A stretch of 64,000 nucleotides of DNA from Promicromonosporaceae bacterium (GCA_009783295.1 WRHK01000001.1:1-64000), one strand, 5' to 3'. Positions 24,081 through 34,868 are shown, counted from the first letter of the stretch. Numbers and translations: made by a program. The notes: generated from the letters alone by a model not told the origin.

Positions 24081-25379
24081 TCAGATGATGCGGTCGATCA
24101 CTACGGGCCCGCGCGTCACCACGGTGCCGGGGGCGGCGAGCTCCCACGCGCCGTCGAGCGCCTCGTACGCCCGGGGGAACCGCTCGGGGGTGTCGGTGTG
24201 CAGCGTCATGAGCGGCTGCCCGGCCGTGACGGGGTCGCCGGGCTTGGCGTGCAGCTCGATCCCGGCGGCGAGCTGCACGGGGTCCTCCTTGCGGGCGCGC
24301 CCGGCGCCGAGCCGCCACGCGGCCACGCCGACGCCGTACGCGTCGAGCCTGCCCAGCACGCCGTCGGCGGGCGCGAGGATCTGCTCGGTCGCCCGGGCGA
24401 CGGGCAGGGGCGCGTCGGGGTCGCCGCCCTGCGCGGAGATCATGGCCCGCCACTTGTCCATGGCCCGCCCGTCGGCCAGGGCGGCGCGCACGTCGTCGGC
24501 CCCAGCCGGGCGCCCGGCGGCGGCGAGCATCTCGGTGGCGAGCGCCACGGTGAGGTCGACGACGTCGGCGGGGCCGCCGCCGGCGAGCACCTCGACGGAC
24601 TCGCGCACCTCGAGCCCGTTGCCGGCGGTGAGGCCGAGCGGGGTGGCCATGTCGGTGACCAGCGCGACCGTGGTGACTCCGGCGTCGGTGCCCAGGTCCA
24701 CCATGGTGCGCGCGAGCTCGCGCGCCTGGTCGAGCTTCTTCATGAACGCCCCGGAGCCCACCTTGACGTCGAGCACGAGAGCGCCGGTGCCCTCGGCGAT
24801 CTTCTTGGACATGATCGACGACGCAATGAGCGGGATGCAGTCCACCGTCGAGGTGACGTCGCGCAGTGCGTAGAGCTTCTTGTCGGCGGGCGCCAGCCCG
24901 GGCCCGGCGGCACACACGACGGCGCCCACCGACGCGAGCTGCGCGCGCACCTCCTCGTTGCTGAGCGCCGCGCGCCACCCGGGGATGGCCTCCATCTTGT
25001 CGAGCGTGCCGCCCGTGTGGCCCAGCCCGCGGCCCGAGAGCTGCGGCACCGCCACCCCGAACGCGGCGACCAGGGGTGCCAGCGGGAGCGTGATCTTGTC
25101 GCCGACGCCGCCCGTGGAGTGCTTGTCGGCCGTCGGGATGCCCAGCGACGTGTAGTCGAGCCGCTCGCCCGACTGGATCATGGCCTGGGTCCAGCGCTGG
25201 ATCTCGCTGCGGTGCATCCCGTTGAGGAAGATCGCCATGGCCAGGGCCGACATCTGCTCCTCGGCCACGACGCCGCGCGTGTAGGCGTCGATGACCCAGT
25301 CGATCTGCCCGGCCGACAGCTCGAGGCGGTCGCGCTTGGTGCGGATGACGTCGACGGCGTCGAACGGCTCGGTGATCAT
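24081..25379 (-). CDS. deoA: thymidine/pyrimidine-nucleoside phosphorylase
   Basis: 432 residues. The family signature is SGRGLGHTGGTLDKMEAIPG, with the phosphate site in DKHSTGGVGDKITL and further active-site Lys and Ser in IASSIMSKK. The C-terminal pyrimidine phosphorylase domain ends in PVVIDRII. It converts thymidine or uridine with phosphate to base and (deoxy)ribose 1-phosphate. The ATG overlaps the cdd stop (ATGA), so cdd supplies its deaminated substrates within one operon. Confidence 0.94.
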   Translation of the reverse strand: MITEPFDAVDVIRTKRDRLELSAGQIDWVIDAYTRGVVAEEQMSALAMAIFLNGMHRSEIQRWTQAMIQSGERLDYTSLGIPTADKHSTGGVGDKITLPLAPLVAAFGVAVPQLSGRGLGHTGGTLDKMEAIPGWRAALSNEEVRAQLASVGAVVCAAGPGLAPADKKLYALRDVTSTVDCIPLIASSIMSKKIAEGTGALVLDVKVGSGAFMKKLDQARELARTMVDLGTDAGVTTVALVTDMATPLGLTAGNGLEVRESVEVLAGGGPADVVDLTVALATEMLAAAGRPAGADDVRAALADGRAMDKWRAMISAQGGDPDAPLPVARATEQILAPADGVLGRLDAYGVGVAAWRLGAGRARKEDPVQLAAGIELHAKPGDPVTAGQPLMTLHTDTPERFPRAYEALDGAWELAAPGTVVTRGPVVIDRII

Positions 25380-25801
25380 GGCTGCGCCTCCTCCTCGTAG
25401 AACTCCTCGACGACCTCGAGGTCGTGCGGCCCGAACGCCTGCGGCAGCACCTCGGTCATCGGTGCGGTGCCGCGGGGCGTGTCGACCAGCAGCTCGGGCC
25501 CGCCGTGCTCCCAGAGCAGCTGGCGGCAGCGCCCGCACGGCATGATGGTCGCCCCGCGCGCGTCCACGCAGGTGAACGCTACGAGGCGCCCTCCCCCGCC
25601 CGCGACCAGCGACGACACGAGCCCGCACTCGGCGCAGAGCGTCACCCCGTAGGCGGCGTTCTCGACGTTGCACCCCTCGACGACGCGGCCGTCGTCGACC
25701 AGCGCGGCGGCGCCCACCGAGTACCCGGAGTAGGGCGCGTACGCCCGCGTCATCGCGTCGCGGGCGCGTTCCCGCAGCGCGTCCCAGTCGATCTTCGCCA
25801 T
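25376..25801 (-). CDS. cdd: cytidine deaminase
   Basis: 141 residues, the usual length of the tetrameric enzyme. The zinc site is C56-A57-E58 (E58 catalytic) in TLCAECG and C89/C92 in PCGRC. YAPYSGYSVGAAAL and GCNVENAAYG bind the nucleoside. It converts (deoxy)cytidine to (deoxy)uridine. It lies 8 bases after the upstream permease gene and overlaps deoA by 4 bases. Confidence 0.95.
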   Translation of the reverse strand: MAKIDWDALRERARDAMTRAYAPYSGYSVGAAALVDDGRVVEGCNVENAAYGVTLCAECGLVSSLVAGGGGRLVAFTCVDARGATIMPCGRCRQLLWEHGGPELLVDTPRGTAPMTEVLPQAFGPHDLEVVEEFYEEEAQP

Positions 25802-25809
25802 GGGCGGCC

Positions 25810-27096
25810 TCACTTCGTGTACGGGATGCCCTCGGAGGCGGGGGCGCGGACCCGGCCCACCAGCCCGGCGACGGCGAAGATGGTCACGACGTACGGCGTC
25901 ATGAGCATGATCTGGCTGGGGATCGGGGTGCCGACGATGCCGAGCGTCGTCTGCAGGTTGTCCGAGAACCCGAACAGGAGCGCGGCGAACAGCGCGCCGA
26001 TCGGGTTCCACCGGCCCAGGATCATGGCGGCGAGGGCGATGTAGCCCTTGCCGCCGGTCATCTCGCGGCCGAACGCGAGGCCCGCCCCGACGGTGAAGAA
26101 CGCCCCGCCCAGGCCGGCGACGGCCCCGCCGAGGATCGTGTTCCTGATGCGGGTCCGGTTGACGTTGATGCCCACGGTGTCGGCGGCCTTGGGGTGCTCG
26201 CCCACGGCGCGCAGGCGCAGGCCCCACCGGCTGCGGAACAGGTAGATCTGCAGGATGACCACGGCCACGTAGAGCAGGTAGACGAGCAGCGTCTGGCGGA
26301 ACAGCACGGGCCCGATCACAGGGATCTCGGAGAGCCCGGGGACGGCCAGCACGGGCAGCGGCGTGCGGCGGTTCCAGGTGCCGACGTTGTTGGTCAGCAC
26401 CGTCGAGAACAGGTAGTTGGTCACGCCGATGACCAGCACGTTGAGCACGACGCCGACGATGATCTGGTCCACCCAGTACCGGACGGCGAACACCACGAGC
26501 AGCACGCCCACCAGGGCGCCCGCGATGGGCGCGGCCACGAGGCCCAGGTACGGGCTGCCGCTGAGGGAGGCCACGACGGCGGCGAGGAACGCGCCGCCCA
26601 GCAGCTGGCCCTCGATGGCGATGTTGATGATGCCGACGCGCTCGCACAGGATGCCGGACATCGAGCCGAACACGAGCGGCACCGACAGGAACAGGGCGCC
26701 GGAGAGCAGGCCCGTCAGCGGGATGGTCTTGCCCGCGCCGGCCCAGCACAGGAAGGCGAGCACCCACAGCACGCCGAACACGGCGGGCAGCCAGACGCCC
26801 AGCCTGCGGCGCCCGGCGGCGGCCCACCAGCTCAGCCCGGCGAGGGCCAGCGCGACGATGCTGAGCACCAGCGCCGTCGCCGTCGACGGGACGGCCACGG
26901 GGCTGATCTGGAACGCGTCGGACGCCGTGGAGATGCGGAACGTCGTGTGGTGGCCGCCCGCGGGCACGATGCCGAAGAACACGAGCGCGACCAGCCCCAG
27001 CACGGTCAGCGCGATGGGCAGCTTCCACGAGATCGGCGTGAGGGCCGCGACGCGCGGCTCGGCCGGGGCGGTGCGGGTGGTCGTGGGGGCGCTCAT
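25810..27096 (-). CDS. nucleoside ABC transporter permease 2 (YufQ-like)
   Basis: 428 residues. It belongs to the BPD_transp_2 permease family: GILCERVGIINIAIEGQLLG and RSRWGLRLRAVGEHPKAADT, the latter being the cytoplasmic loop that touches the ATPase. About ten membrane helices are predicted. The N-terminal 130 residues add helices not usual in short homologues. With the preceding permease it forms the pore of a BMP-type nucleoside importer. ATG at 27096 overlaps the previous stop (ATGA). Confidence 0.88.
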   Translation of the reverse strand: MSAPTTTRTAPAEPRVAALTPISWKLPIALTVLGLVALVFFGIVPAGGHHTTFRISTASDAFQISPVAVPSTATALVLSIVALALAGLSWWAAAGRRRLGVWLPAVFGVLWVLAFLCWAGAGKTIPLTGLLSGALFLSVPLVFGSMSGILCERVGIINIAIEGQLLGGAFLAAVVASLSGSPYLGLVAAPIAGALVGVLLVVFAVRYWVDQIIVGVVLNVLVIGVTNYLFSTVLTNNVGTWNRRTPLPVLAVPGLSEIPVIGPVLFRQTLLVYLLYVAVVILQIYLFRSRWGLRLRAVGEHPKAADTVGINVNRTRIRNTILGGAVAGLGGAFFTVGAGLAFGREMTGGKGYIALAAMILGRWNPIGALFAALLFGFSDNLQTTLGIVGTPIPSQIMLMTPYVVTIFAVAGLVGRVRAPASEGIPYTK

Positions 27097-28387
27097 GCCT
27101 GGACCTCCTCGGTGACGGGCTGGGCTGCCGCGCGGGCCGCGCGCTTCTGGGCGCGCCTCTGCGCCCGCGTGGGGCCGCCGGGGGTGGGCAGGCGGAAGAT
27201 CGCCCGCACCAGCGGCGGGGCCGCGATGAACAGCACGATGAACGACTGCACCACCAGCACGATGTCGATGGGCGTGCCGGTGCGTGCCTGCATGGCGAAG
27301 CCGCCGGCGCGCAGGCCGCCGAACAGCAGGCCGGCCAGCACGGTGCCGAGCGGCTTGGAGCGGCCCAGCAGGGCCACGGTGATGGCGTCGAACCCGAAGC
27401 TGGCGGCGACGCCCGCCGTCAGGCCGGAGGTCTCGGTGCCGAGCACCTGCGCGGACCCGGCCAGCCCGGAGAGCGCGCCCGCGATCGCCATGACCCACAC
27501 CGTCACCCACGCCACGGACATGCCGGCCGTGCGGGCGGCGTGCGGGTTGGCGCCCACGGCCCGGAACCGCAGGCCGAGCGTCGACCGCTCCATGAGCCAC
27601 CACACGACGACGGCGGCCAGCAGCGCCAGCACGAACCCGAGGTGCAGGCGGAACTGCGACCCGAGCAGCAGCGGGTACTGGGCGCTGGGGGGCGTGGGCG
27701 GGCTGATCGGGTTGTTCACGCCCGGCGCCTGCAGCATCGGCGTCGTGAGCAGGTAGCCGATCAGGTACACGGCCACGTTGTTGAGCATGATCGTGACGAT
27801 GACCTCGTTGGCCCCCGTGGTGGCCTTGAGCACGCCGGCGATGGAGGCCCAGACCGCGCCGCCGACGGCCGCGCCCACGACCGCGAGCAGCAGGTGCAGC
27901 CCCACGGGCAGGTGGAACGTGAACCCGACCCAGCCGCCCAGGATGGCGCCGAGGATGATCTGCCCCTGCGCGCCGATGTTGAACAGGCCGGCGCGGAAGC
28001 CGATGCCGATGCCCAGGCCCGCGAAGATCAGCGGCGTGGAGACCGTCATGGTCTCCGTGATGGGCCGGATCACGCGGGCGAACGTGGTGCCGTGGAAGTT
28101 CACGACGGCGCCCTGGAACAGGGCCGAGTAGGCGTTCCCGACGGCGGACCCGAGGGCGTTGAAGAAGTCCGAGGGCCGCGCGAAGAAGTACCCGGCGGTG
28201 GTCTGCACGTGCTGGTCGGCGGCCGCGATGAGGATGGCCCCGAGCACCAGGGCGGCGACGACGGCGAACAGCGTCACCACCCAGCTCGACTCGAGGATCT
28301 CCCGCAGCACGCCACGCCCGACCTCGTCGACCTTGCTCTCGAGCACGGGCTGCCCGGGCCGGCGGGCCTCGGTGGTCGGTTCGTCGC

Positions 28388-28391
<4 letters not shown>
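27093..28391 (-). CDS. nucleoside ABC transporter permease 1 (YufP-like)
   Basis: 432 residues. Family blocks are TPLIFAGLGIGIGFRAGLFN, IGAQGQIILGAILGG and ERSTLGLRFRAVGANPHAAR (ATPase contact loop). About nine membrane helices, with a long cytoplasmic N terminus and a basic Ala/Arg-rich tail. It pairs with the next permease. The start overlaps the ATPase stop by 4 bases, so the transporter genes are tightly coupled. Confidence 0.9.
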
Positions 28392-29965
<1,574 letters not shown>

Positions 29966-30050
29966 CGGCAGGCCCTCTTCCCGTCGCGTCGGTCAAGGCC
30001 CATAGAACCGCACGACGGGGCGTCTTGCCTGCTCTGGGGCCGACGACACG

Positions 30051-30106
30051 ACGGGTGGTCCCGACGGGCCCGGCCGGCGGCGGCCGCGCCCGTCGAGACC
30101 ACCCGT
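30051..30106. repeat. REP-type hairpin between bmp gene and ATPase gene
   Basis: Arms 30051-30069 and 30088-30106 pair at 18 of 19 positions around an 18-base loop. The right arm contains CGTCGAGACCACC, the dispersed repeat core. Inside the operon it may protect the lipoprotein mRNA or reduce read-through into the ATPase gene. Confidence 0.65.
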
Positions 30107-30124
30107 CAGGTGGTGCTCACCAGG

Positions 30125-31216
30125 TCACTTGGGCGAGTTCTGCGACTCGACCTTGAAGGTGCCCGCGATGATCTGCTGCTTGTAGCTGTCGATCTTCTGC
30201 GACAGCTCGGACGGCACCTTCGACGCGAAGTCGTGGAAGGGCGCCAGGCCCACGCCGTTGTTCTCGAGCGTGCCGACGTACGGCTCGGCGGAGAAGTTGC
30301 CGGCGGCGGCGTTCTTGATGACGTCGAAGACGGACTGGCCGATCTCCTTCATCACCGAGGTGATGATGATGTCGCCGTGCTCGGTCGACTTGAAGCCGTC
30401 CGAGTCGACCCAGATGAGGCGCTTGCCGGCGTCGGACGCGGCAGCGGCGGCACCGAGGCCGACGGGGCCGGCGACGGGCATGATGATGTCGGCGCCCTGG
30501 TCGATGAAGCCCTGGGTCAGGTTCTGGCCCTGCGCCTGGTTGCTGAAGTCGCCGGAGAACGAGCCGGTCTGCGTGGCCTTGTTCCAGCCGAGCAGCTTGA
30601 CGCTCTTGCTGTTGTCCTTGTTGTACTGCTGGACGCCGTCGTAGAAGCCGTCCATGAACACCGTGACGGCGGGGATCTGCATGCCGCCGAACGTGGCGAC
30701 GGTGCCCGACTGCGTCATGCCCGCGGCGAGGTAGCCGGCGAGGAACGCGGCCTCGGCCGTGTTGAACAGGATCGGCTTGGCGTTCTTGATGGTCACGGGG
30801 TTGCCGGACGCGTCGGAGAACGAGGAGTCGATGAGCGCGAACTCGATGTCCGGGTTCGCGAGGGCCGCCTGGTGGATGGCGGCCTCGAGGTTGAAGCCGA
30901 CGCCGATGATGAGGTTGCAGTTGTCCTGCACCAGGTTGTTGACGTTCGGCACGAAGTCGGTCGGGGCCGAGGACTCCACGGCGTTGATCTGGACGCCGAG
31001 CTCCTTCTGGGCCTGGAGCAGGCCGTCGTGACCCGACTCGTTGAACGACTGGTCGTCCCAGCCGCCCTGGTCCGAGACCATGCAGGCCCGGAAGTTCGAG
31101 GCGGCGGTCCCGCCGGCGGTCGGGCTGCTGCCGCCCCCCGTCGGGGCCTGGCCACACGCACTGAGCACCAGCGCGGCGATGCCCGCGAGCGCCGCGATCC
31201 GGGTCGTCCTCTTCAC
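30125..31216 (-). CDS. BMP-family nucleoside-binding lipoprotein
   Basis: 363 residues. The lipobox LVLSAC follows a short signal, so the protein is anchored on the outside. Typical BMP/PnrA features are ACMVSDQGGWDDQSFNESGH, PILFNTAEAAFLAGYLAA, and IIMPVAGPVGLGAAAAASDA then IWVDSDG. It captures nucleosides for the ABC importer encoded next. GTG at 31216 follows AGGAGA; the longer frame to 31354 would hide the signal peptide. It is the first gene of the nucleoside operon. Confidence 0.92.
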   Translation of the reverse strand: MKRTTRIAALAGIAALVLSACGQAPTGGGSSPTAGGTAASNFRACMVSDQGGWDDQSFNESGHDGLLQAQKELGVQINAVESSAPTDFVPNVNNLVQDNCNLIIGVGFNLEAAIHQAALANPDIEFALIDSSFSDASGNPVTIKNAKPILFNTAEAAFLAGYLAAGMTQSGTVATFGGMQIPAVTVFMDGFYDGVQQYNKDNSKSVKLLGWNKATQTGSFSGDFSNQAQGQNLTQGFIDQGADIIMPVAGPVGLGAAAAASDAGKRLIWVDSDGFKSTEHGDIIITSVMKEIGQSVFDVIKNAAAGNFSAEPYVGTLENNGVGLAPFHDFASKVPSELSQKIDSYKQQIIAGTFKVESQNSPK

Positions 31217-31283
31217 CGTGATCTCCTGTCGATCATTGGTCGAGACCGTCCCGGGGTCTCTGGGCACGGTCGAGAATGCCGAG

Positions 31284-31289
31284 AGCCTA
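31284..31289 (-). promoter_or_regulatory. candidate -10 box TAGGCT of the nucleoside operon
   Basis: On the minus strand TAGGCT lies 68 bases before the GTG at 31216. A weak dyad, GTTCG-TGAC-CGAAC (31336-31349), lies further upstream. No clear -35 box is seen. Confidence 0.4.
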
Positions 31290-31388
31290 GTTCGATCTGA
31301 CACACCGTGGCGTTTCGTCGTGCACAGCCCACAGCGTTCGTGACCGAACCGCAACGCGTGGGGTCGCGGTGGGCCAGGAGTGCCGGGG

Positions 31389-32606
31389 TCAGTCGGCCTG
31401 CTGGAGCACTCCCGCCCCGATCCCGGCGAGCACGCGCACCCCGATGCCGATGGCCCGCTCGTCGACGGTGAGGTCGCCCTGGTGCAGGTCGTAGCGCTTC
31501 TGGCCGGGCGTGCCGGTGCCCAGGCGGGCCATGGAGCCGGGCACCTTGGTGAGGTACCAGGCGAAGTCCTCGCCGCCCAGCGACTGCTCGGTGAGCACCA
31601 CGCCGGCGGGTCCGACGACGGCGCGCGCCGCCGCCTCGAGCTCGCCGGTGACGGCGCCGTCGTTGTCCACGGGCGGCACGCCGCGCACGTGGTGCACGGT
31701 GACGTCGACGGCGTAGGGCGCCACGACCTGCTCGACGGCGGCGTGCAGCACCTGGCCGGCGCGCTCCCAGGCGCGCACGTCGAGGCAGCGCAGCGTGCCG
31801 GTCACGGTCCCGGTGGCGGGCATGACGTTGGGGACGTCGCCCGCGTGCACGGCGCCCCAGGTGAGGTTGACGCCCGAGCGTGGGTCGAGCCGCCGCTCCA
31901 GCACGGCCGGCACCTGCGTGATCACCTGGCCGAGCGCGTAGACGACGTCGCCGGTGAGGTGCGGGCGCGACGTGTGCCCGCCCGACGAGCTCACGGTGAC
32001 GGTCACGGTGTCGGACGCGGAGGTGATCGGGCCGATGCGCGTGCCCACCTGCCCGACGTCGAGCTTGGGTTCGGCGTGCACGGCCACCACCCTGTCGAGG
32101 CCGTCGAGCGCGCCCTGCGACAGCACGTCGTGCGCGCCGCCGGGCATGACCTCCTCGGCGGGCTGGAACACGAGGCGCACGGGCCGGGCGAGCAGCCCCT
32201 GCTCGTGGAGCCGCGCGAGCACCAGGCCCGCGCCGAGCACCACGGTGGTGTGCAGGTCGTGCCCGCACGCGTGCGCGACGTGCGGCACGGTGGACCGCCA
32301 CTCGCACTCGCAGCGGTCCTCGACGGGCAGGGCGTCCAGGTCGGCGCGCAGGCCCAGCCGCGGCAGCTCGGCGCCGTCGGGCCCGCGGTCCGGGCCGATG
32401 TCGCACACGAGGCCCGTGACGAGCAGGGGCCGCGGGCTCAGCCCCGCCTCGCGCAGCCGCTCCAGCAGCAGGGCCGTGGTGCGCACCTCGGCCCGCGACA
32501 CCTCGGGGTGCGCGTGCAGGTCGCGGCGGAACGCGACCAGCTCGTCGTCCAGCCCGGCCGCCAGGTCCTTGACCAGGTCGCGCAGCGCGGCCACGTGCAC
32601 CGTCAC
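31389..32606 (-). CDS. M20-family amidohydrolase
   Basis: 405 residues. It is an M20D-type amidohydrolase: FRRDLHAHPEVS, RLGLRADLDALP, the metal site HACGHDLHTTVVLGAG and VFQPAEEVMPGGA. EQSLGGEDFAWYL gives the later metal ligand. The dimerisation domain lies near residues 190-300. It hydrolyses an amide such as an N-acyl amino acid; mycobacterial AmiA1/AmiB1 sit at the same position relative to punA and add. The GTG start at 32606 overlaps the manC stop (GTGA). Confidence 0.85.
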   Translation of the reverse strand: MTVHVAALRDLVKDLAAGLDDELVAFRRDLHAHPEVSRAEVRTTALLLERLREAGLSPRPLLVTGLVCDIGPDRGPDGAELPRLGLRADLDALPVEDRCECEWRSTVPHVAHACGHDLHTTVVLGAGLVLARLHEQGLLARPVRLVFQPAEEVMPGGAHDVLSQGALDGLDRVVAVHAEPKLDVGQVGTRIGPITSASDTVTVTVSSSGGHTSRPHLTGDVVYALGQVITQVPAVLERRLDPRSGVNLTWGAVHAGDVPNVMPATGTVTGTLRCLDVRAWERAGQVLHAAVEQVVAPYAVDVTVHHVRGVPPVDNDGAVTGELEAAARAVVGPAGVVLTEQSLGGEDFAWYLTKVPGSMARLGTGTPGQKRYDLHQGDLTVDERAIGIGVRVLAGIGAGVLQQAD

Positions 32607-33727
32607 AGCAGGTCGTCCAGCCCGCGCTCGCGCACGGCGTCGACCAGCGACTTCACCTGCTGCGCCCGCGCCCGCGTGGTCACCAGCAGGGCGTCCGGGG
32701 TGTCGACGACGACCAGGTCGTCCACGCCCAGCAGCGCCACGACGCGTCCGGACCCGGGCACCACCACGGTGCCGCCGGTCTCGATGCGCACGACGTCGCC
32801 GGGCACGCCGCCCACCACCTTGTCGCCCGCGTCGTCGAGGCTCGGCAGCAGCGCCGCGAGCGAGTTGAAGTCGCCGACGTCGTCCCACCCGAACGTGCCG
32901 GGCACGACGGCGACGCCGCCGGTCGCGGCGACGGGCTCCGCCACGGCGTGGTCGATCGCGATCTTCTCCAGCCCGGGCCACACGGCGGCCATGACCTCGT
33001 CGCGCGCGGGGGTGTCCCAGGCAGCGGCGATCTCGCGCAGCCCGGCGTGCAGGGCGGGGCGCTGCTCGGCCAGGTGCCCCAGCAGCACCGACGTGCGGGC
33101 CACGAAGATGCCGGCGTTCCACCGGAACTCGCCGCTGGCCAGGTACTCGCGGGCCGTGGCGGCGTCGGGCTTCTCGGTGAAGCCGCGCACGTGCAGCGCC
33201 GTCGGCGCGCCGTCGAGCCCCAGGGGGTCGCCGCTGCGCACGTACCCGAACGCGACCGAGGGACGCGAGGCCGCGATGCCGATGGTCACGACGAACCCGG
33301 CGCGCGCAGCCACGACGGCCTCGCGCACGGCCTGCTCGAAAGCCGCCTGCCCGCTCACCACCTGGTCCGCGGCGAACGACCCGACGACGACGTCGCCGTG
33401 CCGCTCCTCGAGCACGGCCGCGGCCAGCCCGATTGCGGCCATCGAGTCCCGGGGCAGCGGCTCGGCCAGCACGGCGTCGTCGGCCAGCGCGGGCAGCTGC
33501 TCGCGGCACGCGGCGACGTGGCGCTGGCCCGTGACGAGCACGATGCCGTCGGCACCGGCGACGGGCGTCAGGCGGTCGGCGGTGGCCTGGAGCAGGCTGC
33601 GGCCGGAGCCCGTGAGGTCGTGGAGGAACTTGGGCCGGCCCTGCCGCGAGAGCGGCCACAGCCGGGTGCCCGCACCGCCGGCCGGGACGATCGCGAAGAA
33701 GTCGTCGATGACGGTGGTGGAGGTCAT
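32603..33727 (-). CDS. manC: mannose-1-phosphate guanylyltransferase
   Basis: 374 residues. The nucleotidyltransferase signature is AIVPAGGAGTRLWPLSRQGR PKFL, then the PRDSMAAIGLAA segment, FTEKPD with the catalytic-site Lys, and FRWNAGIFVARTS. It makes GDP-mannose from mannose 1-phosphate and GTP for glycan or glycolipid synthesis. The C-terminal isomerase domain of bifunctional forms is absent. ATG at 33727 is set by a leaderless -10 box; the longer frame to 33871 crosses the sdh regulatory region. Confidence 0.9.
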   Translation of the reverse strand: MTSTTVIDDFFAIVPAGGAGTRLWPLSRQGRPKFLHDLTGSGRSLLQATADRLTPVAGADGIVLVTGQRHVAACREQLPALADDAVLAEPLPRDSMAAIGLAAAVLEERHGDVVVGSFAADQVVSGQAAFEQAVREAVVAARAGFVVTIGIAASRPSVAFGYVRSGDPLGLDGAPTALHVRGFTEKPDAATAREYLASGEFRWNAGIFVARTSVLLGHLAEQRPALHAGLREIAAAWDTPARDEVMAAVWPGLEKIAIDHAVAEPVAATGGVAVVPGTFGWDDVGDFNSLAALLPSLDDAGDKVVGGVPGDVVRIETGGTVVVPGSGRVVALLGVDDLVVVDTPDALLVTTRARAQQVKSLVDAVRERGLDDLL

Positions 33728-33733
33728 GCTCGC

Positions 33734-33739
33734 AGCATA
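33734..33739 (-). promoter_or_regulatory. -10 box TATGCT for leaderless manC
   Basis: On the minus strand TATGCT ends 6 bases before the ATG at 33727. Confidence 0.55.
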
Positions 33740-33768
33740 GTGACGCGCCAGGGAGGGGACCGGGCCCG

Positions 33769-33792
33769 TGTCACTCGCAAGGAGGTGACACA
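33769..33792. promoter_or_regulatory. spaced dyad in the manC/sdhC control region
   Basis: GTGTCAC and GTGACAC are inverted copies separated by 10 bases. They sit in the 284-base divergent region. The half-sites resemble the GTGAC/GTCAC parts of the two neighbouring dyads. Confidence 0.4.
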
Positions 33793-33817
33793 CCGTCAGG
33801 TTCGCGCCAGCAAACCC

Positions 33818-33833
33818 TGTGGGATGGCTCACA
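33818..33833. promoter_or_regulatory. CRP/GlxR-like site upstream of sdhCDAB
   Basis: TGTGGGATGGCTCACA matches the actinobacterial cAMP-receptor consensus TGTGA-N6-TCACA at 9 of 10 conserved positions. It lies 179 bases before sdhC. In Corynebacterium GlxR is known to bind near sdh and gltA. Confidence 0.5.
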
Positions 33834-33888
33834 AACCCCCGCCGCGGCGTCGAACAGCAGGCGCAGGCCACCCCGGGTCAGTAACTGG

Positions 33889-33904
33889 GGTCACTACAGT
33901 GACC
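33889..33904. promoter_or_regulatory. sdh promoter dyad overlapping a -10-like TACAGT
   Basis: GGTCACT-AC-AGTGACC is a perfect 7-bp inverted repeat. TACAGT (33895-33900) is inside it and could be the -10 box of sdhCDAB, which would give a leader of about 105 bases. A repressor bound here would block the promoter. Confidence 0.45.
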
Positions 33905-34011
33905 ACAGGCGGTCGCCAGCGGTGCCATGTCGTCAGCTCAACCTCGTCGCACCGGAGCGCTCGCAGCAGCATCACCCGGAACCCGAACGAACCTGACCGG
34001 AGGCTCCCACC

Positions 34012-34395
34012 GTGCCTGACGCACCCGGCGGCACGCTCTACCGCGGCCGCGAGGGGATGTGGTCGTGGGTCGCGCACCGCGTGACCGGCGTCCTCATCTT
34101 CTTCTTCCTGCTCGTGCACGTGCTCGACACGTCGCTCGTGCGGGTCTCACCCGAGGCCTACAACGCGATCATCGGCACGTACCGCAACTGGGTCATGGGC
34201 CTGGGCGAGGCCGGCCTCGTCGCCGCCGTCGTGTTCCACGCCTTCAACGGCGTGCGCATCATCCTCGTGGACTTCTGGGCCAAGGGCGCCAAGTACCAGA
34301 AGGTCATGCTCTACGTGGTGCTCGGTCTGTTCGTCGTGACGATGGCGGGCTTCCTGCCGCGTCACCTCATGAACGTGTTCGGAGGCGGTCACTGA
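34012..34395 (+). CDS. sdhC: succinate dehydrogenase cytochrome b subunit
   Basis: 127 residues with three membrane helices. SWVAHRVTGVLIFFFLLVHV carries the family Ser/His/Arg near the quinone site and the haem-ligand His; a second His lies in VVFHAFNGVR. It anchors the SdhAB dimer and passes electrons to the quinone. GTG at 34012 follows CCGGAGG with an 8-base gap. Its TGA overlaps the sdhD ATG by one base. Confidence 0.93.
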   Translation: MPDAPGGTLYRGREGMWSWVAHRVTGVLIFFFLLVHVLDTSLVRVSPEAYNAIIGTYRNWVMGLGEAGLVAAVVFHAFNGVRIILVDFWAKGAKYQKVMLYVVLGLFVVTMAGFLPRHLMNVFGGGH

Positions 34396-34841
34396 TGTCC
34401 ACCCAGATCGAGACCCCGCGCAGCCCCTACACGCGCCGCAAGACCACCCGCTCGAACTACGAGCTGTACGGCTGGATCTTCATGCGCGCGTCCGGCGTGC
34501 TGCTGCTCGTGCTGATCTTCGGGCACCTGTTCGTCAACCTCATGACGGGCCACGGCGTCCACTCCATCGACTTCGCCTTCGTGGGCGGCAAGTGGTCCAC
34601 CCCGTTCTGGCAGGTCTGGGACCTGCTCATGCTGTGGCTGGCGATGTTCCACGGCACCAACGGCGTGCGCACGATCATCAACGACTACGCGTCCAAGGAC
34701 GGCACGCGCATCGTGCTCAAGGGCCTGCTCTACCTGGCGTTCGCCGTCATCGTGGTGCTCGGCACGCTCGTGATCTTCACGTTCAACCCGTGCCCCCCGG
34801 GCTCCCCTGCCGACCTGCTGCCGTCGTTCTGCGCCGCGTGA
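34395..34841 (+). CDS. sdhD: succinate dehydrogenase hydrophobic anchor subunit
   Basis: 148 residues with three membrane helices. RSNYELYGWIFMRASGVLLL opens the first helix. The helix 2 region has MFHGTNGVRTIINDYA, matching the haem-binding HxxNGxR-type motif seen in SdhC. The C terminus is short and outside. ATG at 34395 shares its A with the sdhC stop (TGATG), showing tight coupling. Confidence 0.93.
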   Translation: MSTQIETPRSPYTRRKTTRSNYELYGWIFMRASGVLLLVLIFGHLFVNLMTGHGVHSIDFAFVGGKWSTPFWQVWDLLMLWLAMFHGTNGVRTIINDYASKDGTRIVLKGLLYLAFAVIVVLGTLVIFTFNPCPPGSPADLLPSFCAA

Positions 34842-34868
34842 CGCCCGAGACCGAGGACTGATTCCCTG

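Noticed and set aside
31336-31349. GTTCG-TGAC-CGAAC as the operator of the nucleoside operon
   Set aside because: Arms of only 5 bp, far from the candidate -10 box; too weak to claim.
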